The notes under the pieces were generated by a model. The model made no database searches. It was given only the letters and a program-made list of their open reading frames with translations, and was not told where the DNA came from. Made by a program: the position numbers and the translations under genes. Shown one piece after another: positions 37,049-49,504 of a stretch of 64,000 nucleotides of DNA (position 1 is its first letter; each line of letters opens with the position of its first letter). Source of the stretch: Phlebopus portentosus (Eukaryota > Basidiomycota > Agaricomycetes > Boletales > Boletinellaceae); assembly GCA_037892935.1 (NCBI GenBank), contig JAYXKI010000002.1:2480001-2544000 (forward strand). The letters run 5' to 3'.

Positions 37049-39010
37049 TTACTCTTCCCAGTGCCGCCTCAGCTTGTCAAGCATAAACGTATCATGCGCC
37101 TTATCCATCAGCACCCTCCTGTTTACGCTCGGGGACCATTTCCCGGCGTCCTTATTCCAGGATGCAGGGTATCTATCCACATTGTGCTTGCCGACCCAGT
37201 CGAAATCGATTAGCATGGCTTTTCCCTTCGGCTTCAGAACAATATTTTGAACGCGAAGGTCTCCAAATACCAGGTCTTGTGCGTGAAGCAGGTCGACTGC
37301 GGTCTTGACATCGCTCAAAACTTTTTCGGGGTCTTCAGGTTTCGTGAGGTAAAGCGACGTGTTTTTGATATAGTCCATGATGACCATATACATATCCCCA
37401 ACAAGAGGGATACAAGAATGCAATCTCGGCGCCAGTTCTTTCTGCTCGAGTATCCGATGCGCCTGTTCATGGTAACGCACAGTAAACTTTACTACAACGT
37501 CTACCTCGTCGTCAGATCCATCTTGAATCATCCTTGCGCGGTAAAGGGCATATGGTCTCTCCAGCCGTACCGCCTTCTTGTCCTTCTCGTCCAATAATTC
37601 CCCCGTGTGCGATAGCTTGCCGATGTAAGTTAGCCGAGGGATGTGATAACCTTCGCAGGGCAAAGGATTGGGATACACGTGAGCAATGGTTGCCTCCATT
37701 TCCAGGCCCTCAGAAAACGGTTCGTAGTATTCGCGGAGTTCCTCGATTGCAAGAGAGAGCGCCTTGAAGATACGGCCCACACGTAATACAGTTTCCGATT
37801 GCCAGGCATCAATGTAGAAATCCTCCGAGAGCAGTTTGTCGGAATAGATTCCATCTGTGAAAACAGCAGTAGATATTTCTAACCGACTGCCCGCTATGCC
37901 GATGAGGATGATAGGCCAGTTCGACCAAACCACGCAATCGCGGTTCTAAATAGAATGAGCGTGAAAATAAGCCGAGTTCAGCACGAATCCGATGGAAGAA
38001 CGAACCTGAGCCTGAGCCTGAGCATGAAAGAGAATATGCGCGTAATCAAGCGTAGCTTGCAGTATCGGATTCCCGCCCACCCCATCGACGTTCTTGAGTT
38101 CTAAAATCGCTCGTATTATTTGTCCCCATACTGCATCTGGTTTTGCCGTTCTGTCTTGAAGATATTGCTGCCATGAGGCGTCTTCACCAATAAGAGCATT
38201 AATGATCTGCTTCAATTCTCCTTCCATTAGATTCTCTTTTTTGAACCCGTCATTGCAAACTTGAATAAATTTGTGCGCCCACACGAAGTGCTCAGCAGAC
38301 GGTTCTTCAATTTGATCGAGGTGCCTCAGGCGATGTCTGAGCCTGGCGAGGGCAGGATGGAAAAGAGCAGTTGGCGGGCCATAGTTTCCAACCGGCCGGT
38401 GAGTATGAACACCAGAATTGTCGTTAGCCCATCCCTTTATCGTTTCCTCACTCTTCACACCCTCTGACGGACTCGGGAACCGCTTCATACCATCAAGCTG
38501 CGATAATCGGTCTGGAAGCCACGTCATGACCTGAGCACGCCTACATATAAAGAACAGAACCGACCTTTCGTGACCTTGGAAGCATGAATGTCCGGAAGAG
38601 CATATACCACGTTACGGCTTTCCAAAACTTGCGAGAAGTCATTTCAAGTATAGATGGGTGGAGAATGTAAAAACGCACTGGAGTCGGTCACGGCAATCAC
38701 ATCTACCACCTTGCACTTCGGAGGTGCGGGTCCGGTGCCGAAGTAGTCAGTAAGGAGAAGCCCGCCGTCCATCCTGATCTCTTCATTATGGGCGTGGTCA
38801 CGAATCCATCCCAGAGCACGAGTATAGCGTGTGCTTGCTGGTAACACGGACAGGGAGCCACACTGAGGAAACAGTAGTGTTTTATTAGCATAACGATAGA
38901 ATGGGAGATGACTGTGAAGTACCTTCAAAAGAATTAGTTGGTCGTTCCCCAGGTGACGGTTCAAATCCGGTGTGGTATTTCGGGTGGACTCTCTATCTGA
39001 AGGCGCTACA
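37049..39010 (-). CDS. fungal-type protein kinase-like protein, 5' end unresolved
   Basis: Multi-exon gene of the large basidiomycete fungal-type kinase group. Exons recovered from the 5' side: about 39010–38937 (ends RHLGNDQLILLK), 38879–38680 (ends VVDVIAVTDS), a short exon near 38,630–38,570 (NVVYALPDIHASK), 38530–37988 (MTWLPDRLSQLDG to HAQAQAQ) and 37945–37049. The kinase-like core has VVVKFTVRYHEQAH (probable ATP-anchoring Lys), a catalytic loop LVFGDLRVQNIVL in which Phe replaces the usual His, and LIDFDWVGKHN in place of DFG. It ends DKLRRHWEE. Activity is uncertain given these changes, though they are common in this family. The 5' end abuts repeat DNA and may be truncated by it. Confidence 0.7.
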
Positions 39011-39050
39011 GATGTCCGTCCTACTAAGGGAGCTGAATGTGTGAAGAAAC

Positions 39051-41134
39051 CTCCAGAAACGAAGCCTCAAGCTATCAGACTCTAACCACTAACCACCTGG
39101 CAGGTGCCAAAACCGTCAGAGACGTCGGGGAGTGGCCTAGGGATGCCGAGGCATGAAAGGAATGGAGTAGTAGATCCGCCGGACAGAAGGGGAGGTCACA
39201 GGAGTCCGCCGGAGTAGCGCAATCTCAGTAGGGGGAAGCTAGGAACTGTATATGACAAATATGAGGTGTAACATGCGGTGAGTAGGTGAAAAAGACGCCA
39301 AGGGGGAATACCATGGAAGGCCTGTGTCGCCGGAGGGCTGCCGAGGTCAAATAGGGGGCCGCCGGGGATGAGGGAGCTTGTGCAAATCCGCCGCGGTAGC
39401 GTAAACTGGATAAACAAAAGGAAGGGACCGTATACGATGAATATAAGGGGCAACGTGCGGCGAGTAAATGAAAAGGACGCCGAAGGGGAATAGGAAAGGA
39501 GGCCTGGGTCGCCGGAGGGCCGCCGAGGTCGAATAGGGGGCCACCGGGGATGAGGGAGCTTGCACAAATCTGCCGCAGTAGCGTAAACTGGGTAAATAAA
39601 AGGTAGGGACCGTATACGATGAATATAAGGGACAACGTGCGGCGAGTAACTGGAAAAGACGCCGCAGGGGTGTAGGACAGAAGGCCTGTGTCGCCGGAGG
39701 GCCGCCGAGGTTGAATAGAGGGCCGCCGGACAGGTACGATGTAGTGCGGCGGACGTTTGGGGGTAGGTTCCCAGTCCTAACTCACACACTAAATGTCAGA
39801 GGTGCCAAAGGAGAATAGAATGACGAGTCAAGGGCAGTATATAGTCAATGGGGGAGCTCAGTACATGAGGGGGAGCTCAGAGTGAGGGAATCTCGAACCC
39901 TGGCCCTTGGGTGCTGTATAAGCTCTCTATCCCATCTATCTCTTTTGTCTACTGATGAATATACACTCTATATATACTCTACTGCTCTCGCCGATGAGTC
40001 CTACTGTCTGACAACATCTCCTGAGTCACTGGGCTTGCCAAGGGCCGCCGCCGGAGCATCTAGGAGTCGCCCAAGAGCTGCATCGCAAGGGGATCATCCA
40101 ATGGCATGAAATATCGTGTATCTGCAATAAAATGGGCGCTGGCGGAGTCTGGCTTGGCAGCAGCGGTCGGTGGCTTGGCACACCGCTGTACCACATGCCT
40201 GACTGCCATATATGGTCTAGAGTTGCCCACCGCTTGGGGGGAAGTCGGGAAACGTCGGGGCCGATGTTCGGAGGCCGATATTGTATATATGAGATCAAGG
40301 GCACATCAGTCAGGGTCCCTAGGCCGCCCAAGGCCGCTGCTGCACTCAATATAGAGTGTAGGCGATCTATGGTAACTAAGGAGGGCGCCGGAGCGGCGGA
40401 TCTGCAACTCGCCGCTCGATCGGCGGCGGATTCGTAAAACTGCGGCCTTTAGTGGCATATGAGCAGGGATGATACTAGATAAATCCATAGGCCTTGGGGG
40501 ACTGCCTGGTAAGTTGTGGGAGGCCTCGGCGAGGGTACCTGAGGACGCCTGAGTGGCCGCCGGACCAATCTGAGGCTTGGAGGGCCGCCGCAGGGGTGTC
40601 CAAATCCGCCTTGAGGCTGTACATATGAGGAATTGTAATAACGAAGGCCTATAATGATTGGGGGACATCTCCTATGGTGTCTGGTGCTGGGTAGGAGCCT
40701 TCGGCGGATCTGTATAGGTGCCAGGGAGCCAGCAGTGGACTCGTCTGGGCTCTCGGAGGGCGCCGCAGGGGGAAGCGTAGGCTAGAATCCATAGATATGT
40801 GCTCGTATGGCCTTTAGAGTGTGGTATGAGTATGCCTTGGTCCTCTGAGGTGTAGGCGGCGAAGGGATATGGTATCTGAAGTAGGGGAGAGCCATAGTAT
40901 GAGTGTCCTGGCACAGGACTGGCCAGGGCACTACACCGGATGGTCTCGAATGTTAGGACCGGCGTTTTCGGATGAGGTGGTCAGTCCGAGCGTACCGGAA
41001 CAAGTCCCTGCTTCCTCCTTCTGACAATGTGTAATTGGAGAGTAGAGTAGCGAAAGTTAGATGTACTACTAAGAAGCGAGCTATAGGCTCAAGCTTGACT
41101 CAGCAGTAGAGCAGAGGTTCAATCAAAGGGGTAC
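39051..41134. repeat. GC-rich repeat block, LTR-like, left part
   Basis: Composition changes sharply from the kinase gene to CCGCCGGA-rich DNA. No host gene seen. A TATA-like tatataagctctc region lies at about 39,845–39,990, and LTR-like TGTTAGGACC occurs at 40953. A minus-strand TGTAGTGCCC near 40,936 resembles the TGTAGTGCGCC start of the candidate LTR at 55198–57118, so an LTR of a related family is possible. The block is continuous with sequence at 53,479 onward once the nested element is removed. Boundaries unresolved. Confidence 0.4.
39190..39740. repeat. tandem repeat, three copies of about 183 bp
   Basis: The landmark gggaccgtatacgatgaata recurs at 39424 and 39606, with a diverged first copy (aggaactgtatatgac) at 39241, giving a period of about 182–183 bp. 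Each copy carries cgccggagggccgccgagg and gatgagggagcttg. The period is close to 61 codons and the minus strand stays open for 197 codons across all copies, encoding a hydrophobic repeat containing LIFIVYGPFLLF. I do not recognise the peptide. Confidence 0.75.
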
Positions 41135-41139
41135 AGTTA

Positions 41140-42694
41140 TGTTAGAGGTGTAGGTCCGGGGTTACACCGGTTTTGATCCTTTTGCCTAAGCAACGATATG
41201 TTGTGCAGAGGTGATCTATCTACCCACGTTTAGCTGTACCACGCGGTCCCCTTACTATCCTTCCTAGTTGCAGTCCTGGTAAGGGATGCTTTCAGAGACA
41301 AGGTAGAGTAAGAGCAGATTGGGATTTCCAAGAGGCGTAGTAGTACAAAGCACACAGTGAGTCGTGTTAGGACACTATCACCAGTGTGTTAAGAGGATCG
41401 AAAGATGGGGAAAGAGGGCCTACTTCTAACGCTATTTATGCTTTCTAGATAATTCATTTTCCGTCCTATTTCTTACTCATCTTCTCTCCACTTTACTCCA
41501 CCATGCTCCACCTTTCTCCACCATTACATCACTTCCTTCGTCATTCTGCTCCACTGAGCGCCACTTTGCTCCAATGTATCTCCACTATGATGGAATTCTG
41601 TGGGGTTGCTGACTGATACAATAGAGGTGCTGCTCCAGTATGGAAAGCTCCACTGTCAGTGCTCCACTATGACGTCGATTCCATCACCAGGTGGGATTGT
41701 AGCTCTTGGTGCAATGTAGGCAGCTCGATATGTGACTCTTCGCTGTTTGTCTTGTGGTCCGAAGGGTGTAAGTACAACTCGCATATCGGTATTGAGATGT
41801 CGGGTTGGTGTAGAGTATGGTCCAATGCATACCATGAACTGTATGAGTTCTGCTGGGGGATGCAGTTGTGTTCAAGTGACTAGCCATGCTTTGCCTGGGA
41901 GTCTAACATCGCGAATGTATTGCCATATCCTTCATTGGAGTACCAGTTGTAGTTGCTTGGTGTCCAGGTTTGCGTTCTTTGGTAAATAAAGGTTTGCTTG
42001 TACTGTAGAGGCTGGACATGAGTTATGCAGCTCTGGCTTGTACCATCCTAGTATCCTCCAAGTTATCGGGTCTGCAGCTCGAGGGGTTTGAGTTGTAACA
42101 ATGAGTTCCTCATGTCGCTTGGGTATTATAGGATTTGGTGGATTGGCATGTAACACTTCTTGCGTGTGACGTTAGACTTCGATTTGGCAGTCACGTGTTT
42201 CGCTTGTAGCATGACATACTGTGAAGTATATCTCATAAAGGACCATGTACACTCGGGCACAAGTCTGACAGTGCTGGAATGCCAGTGATGTCTCCATTGG
42301 GATTGGATTAGCCTTTAGACTTTAGGTGTTAGGCTTTAGTAGTCGTGTTCTAGACTTCTCGGGCTTCTAGTAGTTTTGATCGCTTCTTGACTTCTTTTGA
42401 TCGGGTCGGATCGGGAGTTTGGTCGGCAGTGTTAAGGTGACGGTCGGTGGTAGTAAATCGGCGGTGGTAATTACCAGTCGGCAGTGTTAAGTAGTCCGCG
42501 GGGTTACGTACTTGTGGCGTGCTTCTTAGGCGCCCATATGTTGCCGTTGATGCCCGTGACCGTTGCCTTGGTCGCGTTAACAGTAGTTCGGCTCTAGTGG
42601 CTTCTAGGCTGTTACTAGTCGCATTTGGAATGCTGATCCTGTTGATCTGCCGATCGTGTCGATCTTGATGCGAGTTTTTGAGCGGATCCTTTCA
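41140..42694 (-). repeat. 3' LTR of the chromovirus
   Basis: 1,555 bp, TGTTAGAGGT to ATCCTTTCA on the + strand. It matches 51919–53473 except at 42507 (C), 42546 (G) and 42589 (C), where the other LTR has T, A and T. Small ORFs inside (for example 41659–41883) are identical in both LTRs and are not treated as genes. Confidence 0.95.
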
Positions 42695-42697
42695 CTA

Positions 42698-42707
42698 CCC
42701 CCCTCCT
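42698..42707 (-). promoter_or_regulatory. polypurine tract of the chromovirus
   Basis: On the minus strand AGGAGGGGGG lies 3 nt before the 3' LTR, the expected position for the plus-strand primer of an LTR retrotransposon. Confidence 0.8.
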
Positions 42708-43730
42708 AAGATGAACTTTCGGAGAAATGTTCATCCTAATCCGTGAGAAAGCTCGGATAAAGGAGTCGCCTAGTGATAGTTGATGTTGCTATCAAACCAT
42801 CATCATCACTGCCCAGTTATGTCCAAAGTCGCCGCTGTCTGCATTGTTTTCATCGCTCTTGTTGCAATTTTCGGCGTGAATCTTTGGATTCTAGATTGCA
42901 GGAGGCATAATGAGGTGAGTTCTCTTGCCTCTGTTTGCAGGTTGCAGCTGCTGATAGTCCTATAGGAGAACGATTATGAGATGCAATCGGTTCCTAATGA
43001 AGGGACTGCAGAAATTCGGCAGCGCGTCAATGGCATATTCCCTGACCCTGATGCGCCTTCCGATTCAGCTGAAGCTGTCGATAAAGCAGGTATTTCAGCG
43101 CAGGAAAGTCGTGAGAAGGGTGTTTGGGAAGTCGTCGATTTGTAAAGGGTGGTGGGACAGGATGTGAATGTGAAATGTGAAATATGCATCATGTAACAGA
43201 TTATGATGCAATTGAAAGTGATAAGAATGAAAAAGTCATAAAGTCGTTACTGAATGAGTTTTCGGTTACTTTGGAAGTGGCTTGCCTGGTGTATTGACTG
43301 GGTATGGGGTGATATTTAACCATCCCAGTACATAGCAATAGGTTCACCTACGGTTCGCCCACCTCCAAAGGGGTTTTTTCGAAAAGTAAAATAGAGTCGG
43401 AGTTCCTATTGGCTCCTCTTCCTCTGCATAGAAGATAAGAAAAGGGTGCATAATGCGCCATGTATCACTGGGATGCACAAGAAGTGCAACAGTTGATAGT
43501 TGGTTAAACCAAGTAGGCTTAAACCGCCCATCAACTTATTCACAACTTGGCATATCAGTGAATATGGTGAATAAATACCATAGCGAGTTGGGAATTGTGG
43601 TTGCATAAAGGCATAATTTGGTCGGATGTGACCATAAATACCATAGAAAGAGTAGAATGCATAATTGATCATGTCAGGTCACGATATGGGAAAGGGGTTG
43701 CATAAAAGAATAATGAAAAGCTTGCATAGA
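42708..43730 (-). other. chromovirus 3' untranslated region
   Basis: About 1 kb between the accessory ORF and the polypurine tract. No convincing ORF on either strand. Confidence 0.5.
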
Positions 43731-44729
43731 TTATAGTTCTTCGCTCTCAGGCATAGTTTCCTGTGAGTTCATCGGCGTAGGCGGTGGTTCGTTAACCTCA
43801 TCTGAATCGTCTGAATCAGTTTCATCTGATGAACCAAATTCTTCATCCTGCTCCGTGATAGTGAGCATGTTGTCTGGCTGGTAGATCTCGCTTGGATACT
43901 GATAGATCGTGATCATCATATCCTCCATCATCAGATGTCTTGTCGCCTGTAGTCTTTCCCTTGCTTCCTCTTCTCGCTCGTTGAGTTTCATAAGGTATTG
44001 TGGATCATAGTTGACTATCCTTCCTTCGACTAGGTGGTGCGTGATGTCTTCAATTGACAGGCCATTCGCTTGGTCTGTAGATTGCCTGGCTCGAATGAGC
44101 TCCTGGTACATAGTACCTTCGTAGTACTTCATCATGTTGAGTACCACCATGAACTGCATGGCATGAGAAGCGTAAAAGGCTGTCTGATCAGCTAGGTAGT
44201 TCATGTACTTCATCATATCCACACTGATGGGATGATAGTGGCTCCATCGCATTATTCGGTTAAGAGTTGCGATTGTCAGGCCTCGTCTGTAGGCGCAAAT
44301 TTGAATTGCTGAATGGTAGATGCCCATGACATTCTTGTATGTCGGCTCGTGGCTGAAGTCAAATTGTCCTCGATGTAAGGCTCGTGTCTCGAGTTCGACT
44401 GCATAGGTAAGGAATGCATCGTCATTGAGTCGTCGGACTGCTGCATCTCGAGGGTTACTGAGTTTAAGCAGTTGTCCTTCTGGTTGCTTCGGTACCATAA
44501 GATCAGGTTGTTCTTCGGCTGGCTGATGGACTGCATTCCATTTGTCGAATAGGTCGTCGAAGTATTTCCCTGGGCATGAGGGTATGATCTCTTCTTCGTA
44601 GTTCTCTTGGTTAAAGCGGTTGCATAGCTGCGGCCATTGATAACGTTCGGTAGGTGGCTTTAGTTCAAACGTCCAATCAGGTGCATCTTCAGGTGCACTG
44701 AATGCTTGGAGTTCGTCGAAGACTGGCAT
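43731..44729 (-). CDS. accessory ORF downstream of chromovirus pol, unknown
   Basis: Uninterrupted 332-codon ORF from ATG (MPVFDELQAFSAPEDAPDW) to TAA-type stop after PESEEL. It lies 254 nt beyond the pol stop on the same strand, where retroviruses and errantiviruses place env. I see no signal peptide or membrane segment, so it is not an obvious envelope. It has a helical middle (MMKYMNYLADQTAFYASHAM) and a strongly acidic tail (GSSDETDSDDSDEVNEPPP). No family recognised. It is intact while the coiled-coil ORF and pol each carry stops. Confidence 0.75.
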   Translation of the reverse strand: MPVFDELQAFSAPEDAPDWTFELKPPTERYQWPQLCNRFNQENYEEEIIPSCPGKYFDDLFDKWNAVHQPAEEQPDLMVPKQPEGQLLKLSNPRDAAVRRLNDDAFLTYAVELETRALHRGQFDFSHEPTYKNVMGIYHSAIQICAYRRGLTIATLNRIMRWSHYHPISVDMMKYMNYLADQTAFYASHAMQFMVVLNMMKYYEGTMYQELIRARQSTDQANGLSIEDITHHLVEGRIVNYDPQYLMKLNEREEEARERLQATRHLMMEDMMITIYQYPSEIYQPDNMLTITEQDEEFGSSDETDSDDSDEVNEPPPTPMNSQETMPESEEL

Positions 44730-44983
44730 GTCTGAGCAGTAGTTGTCTTTGAGAGATGAGTAGCTGTTAGGATTCGAGTTGATGATCCTTAAGCTTGAGT
44801 TTCTTCATCTTTTATACCATCCTGTTGGTATGTCGCCTCTCTCTTGCCTAATTTGTCTTCTTCTGCTATCGCTTTGAGGTGCCACTGTGATGTCATTGCT
44901 TGGTAAGGTCGTTGGATACCTTACTCATCATCTCTATTGTGGCTCCATATGTAGCTCCATCGGGTGGAGTGCATGTGATGCAA

Positions 44984-47900
44984 TTATCTCCTAATTTGTC
45001 TTCGTTCGGCAATCCATTGATTAAGGTTTGGTGGCCTCATCGCCTGAGGGTACCTCTTGTGGAACTCTTCTATCATTTGATAGGAGTTCTTGAGGTTATC
45101 GAGTGGTTCCCATGTTCGCTCTTGGTATCCTTTCCATTGAATAAGATACTGTATCTTGTTTCGATGACGTCGTGTATCATGAATTGTCTCCACTTCATAT
45201 TCTGCTTGGCCCTCCACTTCAATAGGTGGTGGCTCGTCTAGTGTGGGTCTTCCAGGGTAGTCCTTTCGCTTGTAAGGCCTGAGAAGACTTGCATGGAATA
45301 CAGGGTGGATCGGAAGGGTTTCGGGTAAGCGTAATCTGAATGACACTTGTCCGACTGCCTTCTCGACTTTATAAGGGCCTGCCCATTTCATTGCAAGTTT
45401 CTTTGTCGGTTCCAGTCGACTGAGATTCCTCATGTCTAGTAACACTTCATCTCCTGGCTTGTACTCTGGCAGTTTGCCTCGATGCAGGTCTGCATAAAGC
45501 TTCATTGCCTCGTTTGCTTGCCTAATTGAATTATAGGCTTCTTGCTGTACTTGTCGAAGCTCCTCTAGGTGATTTATTGCTTCTGGCACGTTTGAATCAC
45601 CGGTCTCCGCAACATCCAGGTGAGGATGCCATCCATACAGTGTATAGAATGGTGACTGATGAGTGGTACTGTGTTTTCGATTGTTGTAGGCGAATTCTGC
45701 CATATCGATGTACTCTGCCCAATCTGTTTGGCGGTAGGACACGTAGCAGCGTAAGTACTGTTCGAGTTCTTGATTGAGTCGCTCGGTTTGACCATCGGTT
45801 TGTGGATGATGCGCTGTACTAGTTTTCCACTCGACATCGATGAGTCTGCAGAACTCCTTGAGGAATTGCGCAGTGAAGTTGCTACCTCGGTCGGAGATTA
45901 CTTGTTTAGGGGCCCCATAGTATTTGAAGATGTGTTGGCGAAACAAGCGTGCCAACTGCTTAGCATTGGGTATCCCCTGGCAAGGAATAAACTTCCCCAT
46001 TTTAGTGAGTTTGTCCACTATAACAAGTATTGAACTGTAGCCTTCATTGCTGACTGGTAAATCGGTAATCAGGTCACAGGTTATGGTTTCCCATAGTTGA
46101 TGCGGTGCCTGCAATGGTTGGAGCGGCGGATTTCGAAACTGCCGAATCGGTTTTGCACGTTGACATATGTCACAGGATGAGATATATTCTTGGATCATCT
46201 CTTCCATCTTTGGCCAATAGTATGATCGCCTTACAAGCTCTATGGTCTTTTCTGCTCCTGGGTGGCCTGCGAGCTTGTGGTCATGGCGCCTTCAGATTAG
46301 CAACGCTTTTAGATTGGCGGATGGCGGGACATATAATGCATTGGTTACGTAGTGCAAGCCATTCCTGTAACTGTAGCCGTTGCTCTTCTTGATCGCCAAT
46401 ATTTCCTTCTTGGCCTCCTCGGTGTTGTAGTGTCTCTTGATCGTTCGAATGATCGGATCAGAGATAGTGACCATTTCTGTTTCTAGCCTGTATAGACCAT
46501 TGATCTCAGTTCGTCGCAATGTCTGTTGCTCGATCATATCAGGTGGTAGCAAGGTAACTCCCAAGTTATCCTTGTCCTCTGGCATATAATCGGCACGTCG
46601 TGATAGTGCATCTGCCTGATTCTTCTTGCCTGGCCAATGGAGAATCTTGAAGTTATATCGTGATAACTCTAGTGCCCATCTTACTTGACGTCTTGTTAGA
46701 TTCTGTGCTGTCATGAAGTATCGGAGGTTTGCATGATCACTTCGGATGGTTATTGGTTCTTTTGTTCCTTCCAATAAGTGTCTCCAATGTCCGAGTGCTT
46801 CCATGATTGCTAGCATCTCTTTGTCATGCGTCGGATAATTTCGTTGAGCACTTGATAGTGTCTTCGACATGAAACCTAAAGGTCTCAGTTCTCCTTGATC
46901 ATCTTCTTGTTGTAAGACTGCACCAATCGCTACATCGGATGCATCGGTTTCCAATGTATATGGTTTGTCTGGCTTTGGCATTGCCAATGCCACTTCGGTT
47001 TCGAATGCCTTCTTGATACTTTCAAAAGCTTTGTCCTGTGCTTCTGTCCAAATGAACTTGTGATCCTTCTTGATAAGTTTGCCAATAGGTGTGTATAAAT
47101 CGGCATAGTTCCTGATAAATCTTCGGTAGAAGTTGCAAAAGCCTTGGAACTTTCGGATCTGTCGTTTCGTCTTTAGTATTGGCCATTCTCGTATCGCTTT
47201 GAGTTTGTAAGGATCCATTTGGATGCCTTTTGTTCCTACTACAAATCCCAGATAGTCGAGTTGGGTTTGGAGGAAATGACATTTCTCGATTTTGAGATAG
47301 ATGTCAAGTTCTCGGCATTTCTGTAGAATTGCCCTGAGGAGTGTCCAGTGCTCCTTTTCAGTTTGCGCTTGGCCAATAAGGTCATCTAGGTAGTTTAGTG
47401 CCTCCTCTGTTCTGAGCCAATATTCGAAGTTGTCATTCATGAATCGTTGGAATACTGCAGGTGAGTTCTTCATTCCAAACATCATGACCTTCGGCTTGTA
47501 GACTGCATTGCCAACTCGGAATGCTGCCTTCCATTCATCTCCTTCTCGGATTCTCAGGTTGTTGTATCCTGATCGCATGTCGAGGGTGAAGAAGAATTTT
47601 CCTTTCTCCAGTTTTTCTGGTAGAACGCTCATAATCGGTATTGGGTATGGATCTGATACTGTCGCGTCGTTAATGTCTCGGTAATCAGTTACTGCTCGTG
47701 CTCCTCCGTCTTTCTTTCCAACAAAGAAGACTGGTGCTGCTACCGGACATGGTTCATGTGGGTGAACCTTCTCGATCCATCCTTTGTCCAATAATTCCTA
47801 GACATAGGCGTTGAGTGCTGCTTGCTCTTCTCGTGTGAGCTTGATAATTGGCCTTGGTTTTGGTAATGGTACTCCTTCCTTGAGGTTTATCGCCATATCC

Positions 47901-49504
47901 CATTTTGTATGCTTGGGTAACCTCCTTGATTTGTCGGGATCAAATACGTCTGCATAGTCTGTAATTTGCTTTGGTAGGAGTTTTTGCCAATCTCGTTCCT
48001 CTGTGCTGAGTAATCCTTCTGCAGCTGCCTTCTGCTGCAAATACTGCTGTGATACTGAACTTGCTTTGTTCAGTGGTTGTGAGACTTGGTTTCTCGGTGA
48101 CCAATTTCGTTTAAGGTCTAGCTCTAGCTTTTCAGCGAGCTCTTCCTTTCTGGTGAGGGTAATTGGTTGATCGGTCATTCTGAGCCTTTCGATGTCTAGT
48201 GGCTCTATATCATGCATAGGAGTGTCTTCTGTTGTCTCCTGTTCATCTTGCATATCGATATCGCTATTCTCATCTGCCCATCTTGTACGCTTTGGTATGG
48301 GAGTTGCTTCTTTGAGTGGTATTGGTCGTGGTGTCCAATTTCGTTTCGTTCCTGCCATTCGTCTGTCATGATATCGCTCCTCTGGTGAATGTGTACTAGT
48401 TGTCATCCCAGGATTTTCCTTTGGTACTGGCTGGATTTCTTCGCCATCTGGTTTCTTCTGTACCAGTGGTAGTGGTCGCCTTCTCCGTAGTGGCTGTTTC
48501 TTCCATCGTTTAGGAGAGTCGTTTATTTCCTCCTGTTTATCTCGGCTATGCTTGCCTGTTACTTCGGTAACTTCGTCTTTGGATGTCTGGTACAATTGCC
48601 GTGCTGGGATCATCCTTCTTGGTATGTGCCTTGTTCGTCGTTGCACTGTAATCATTCTTTCTGATGATTGTCTCGATGTAGAGTCTGGTATATTTTCCAT
48701 GCTCGGACTCTTTGCTTCATCTGCCTTCTTTGGCTGTTCTGGTTTCGGTGTTACTGGTCGGCTTTCCAGTTTTGCTTGTGGCTTCGTCTCTTGAGGGTTT
48801 CCATTGTTACTTTCCCTCCATGGTGCGAATAGTATTCCTGGTGCTCCAGAGTGTCGATAGTTGTCTCTGTTCTGAGCCTGTTGTTTCGTGTTCTGCCTAG
48901 GTCTTGTCTTGTCGGATTTGTCTTTCCTCTGCCGCTTTCGCTTGCGCTTTCTGTGCTTTCGCTTCTTGATAGCTCGTATAATGTTGAGCTCGAATGGTAT
49001 CGCATTACCATTCCGATTCCATATCTGATTCTTCCAATCAATTTCTGGATTGACTTTGGCCAAATAGTCAATGCCTAGGATCACTTGATCCTGTCCTGTA
49101 GTTGCTACTGCCAGTGTTTGTGGCTGCGGCTTAGGTCCATCAAAGATTAATGAGTAGACCTCGTGTGTGATTGCTCCTCCTTGGTTTGGGCTTCCATCAG
49201 CATTATTCAGGGGTCGAGGGTGATCAAGTCTCTTCTTGAATAGGTTATGGTGTCGTACCAAGTTGGGGTGAATCGTACTACATGTTGCTCCGGAATCGAT
49301 TAACGCTTGGACTGCTAGGGTCTTTGTTCCAACCTTCACTCGAATGGGTAATCGAGGATGCAATGCATGTATTGGCAATCGCTTATTATACATCGCTTCA
49401 CTGGGGTTGAATCCAGGAGGTATGAAACTCTGGTTGTTGAAACCATTCTTGCTACCCTTCATACTCTCGCATCGCGCAGTCTCGTTCGATGGAGGTTCTA
49501 GTCT
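44984..49504 (-). pseudogene. chromovirus pol (protease–RT–RNase H–integrase–chromodomain), two in-frame stops
   Basis: One continuous frame of about 1,500 codons reached from gag by a -1 shift. Domains in order: aspartic protease LIDSGATCSTI; reverse transcriptase with FFVGKKDGGARAVTDYRDIN and the YLDD catalytic box; RNase H (LETDASDVAIGAVL); integrase with an HHCC-type finger (CDICQRAKP), the DDE aspartate at VISDRGSNF and glutamate in HHPQTDGQTERLNQE; and a C-terminal chromodomain (YEVETIHDTRRHRNK, IQYLIQWKGYQERTWEPLDN) that may target integration to heterochromatin. A TAG at 47798–47800 interrupts the start of RT and a TGA at 46292–46294 falls between RNase H and integrase. Both are consistent with single C-to-T changes. 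Otherwise the frame is intact. Confidence 0.93.

Noticed and set aside
38945..38965. GGTTCAAATCC on the + strand, matching a box B consensus
   Set aside because: It lies within a kinase exon on the opposite strand and no tRNA structure surrounds it.
39880..39915. minus-strand GGGTTCGAGATTCCC resembling an RNA polymerase III box B
   Set aside because: Spacing within the motif is two bases too long and no matching box A or cloverleaf was found; it lies in repeat DNA.
41659..41989. small ORFs inside the LTRs, duplicated at 52438–52768
   Set aside because: They are identical because the LTRs are identical; no start context, domain or separate evidence of coding.
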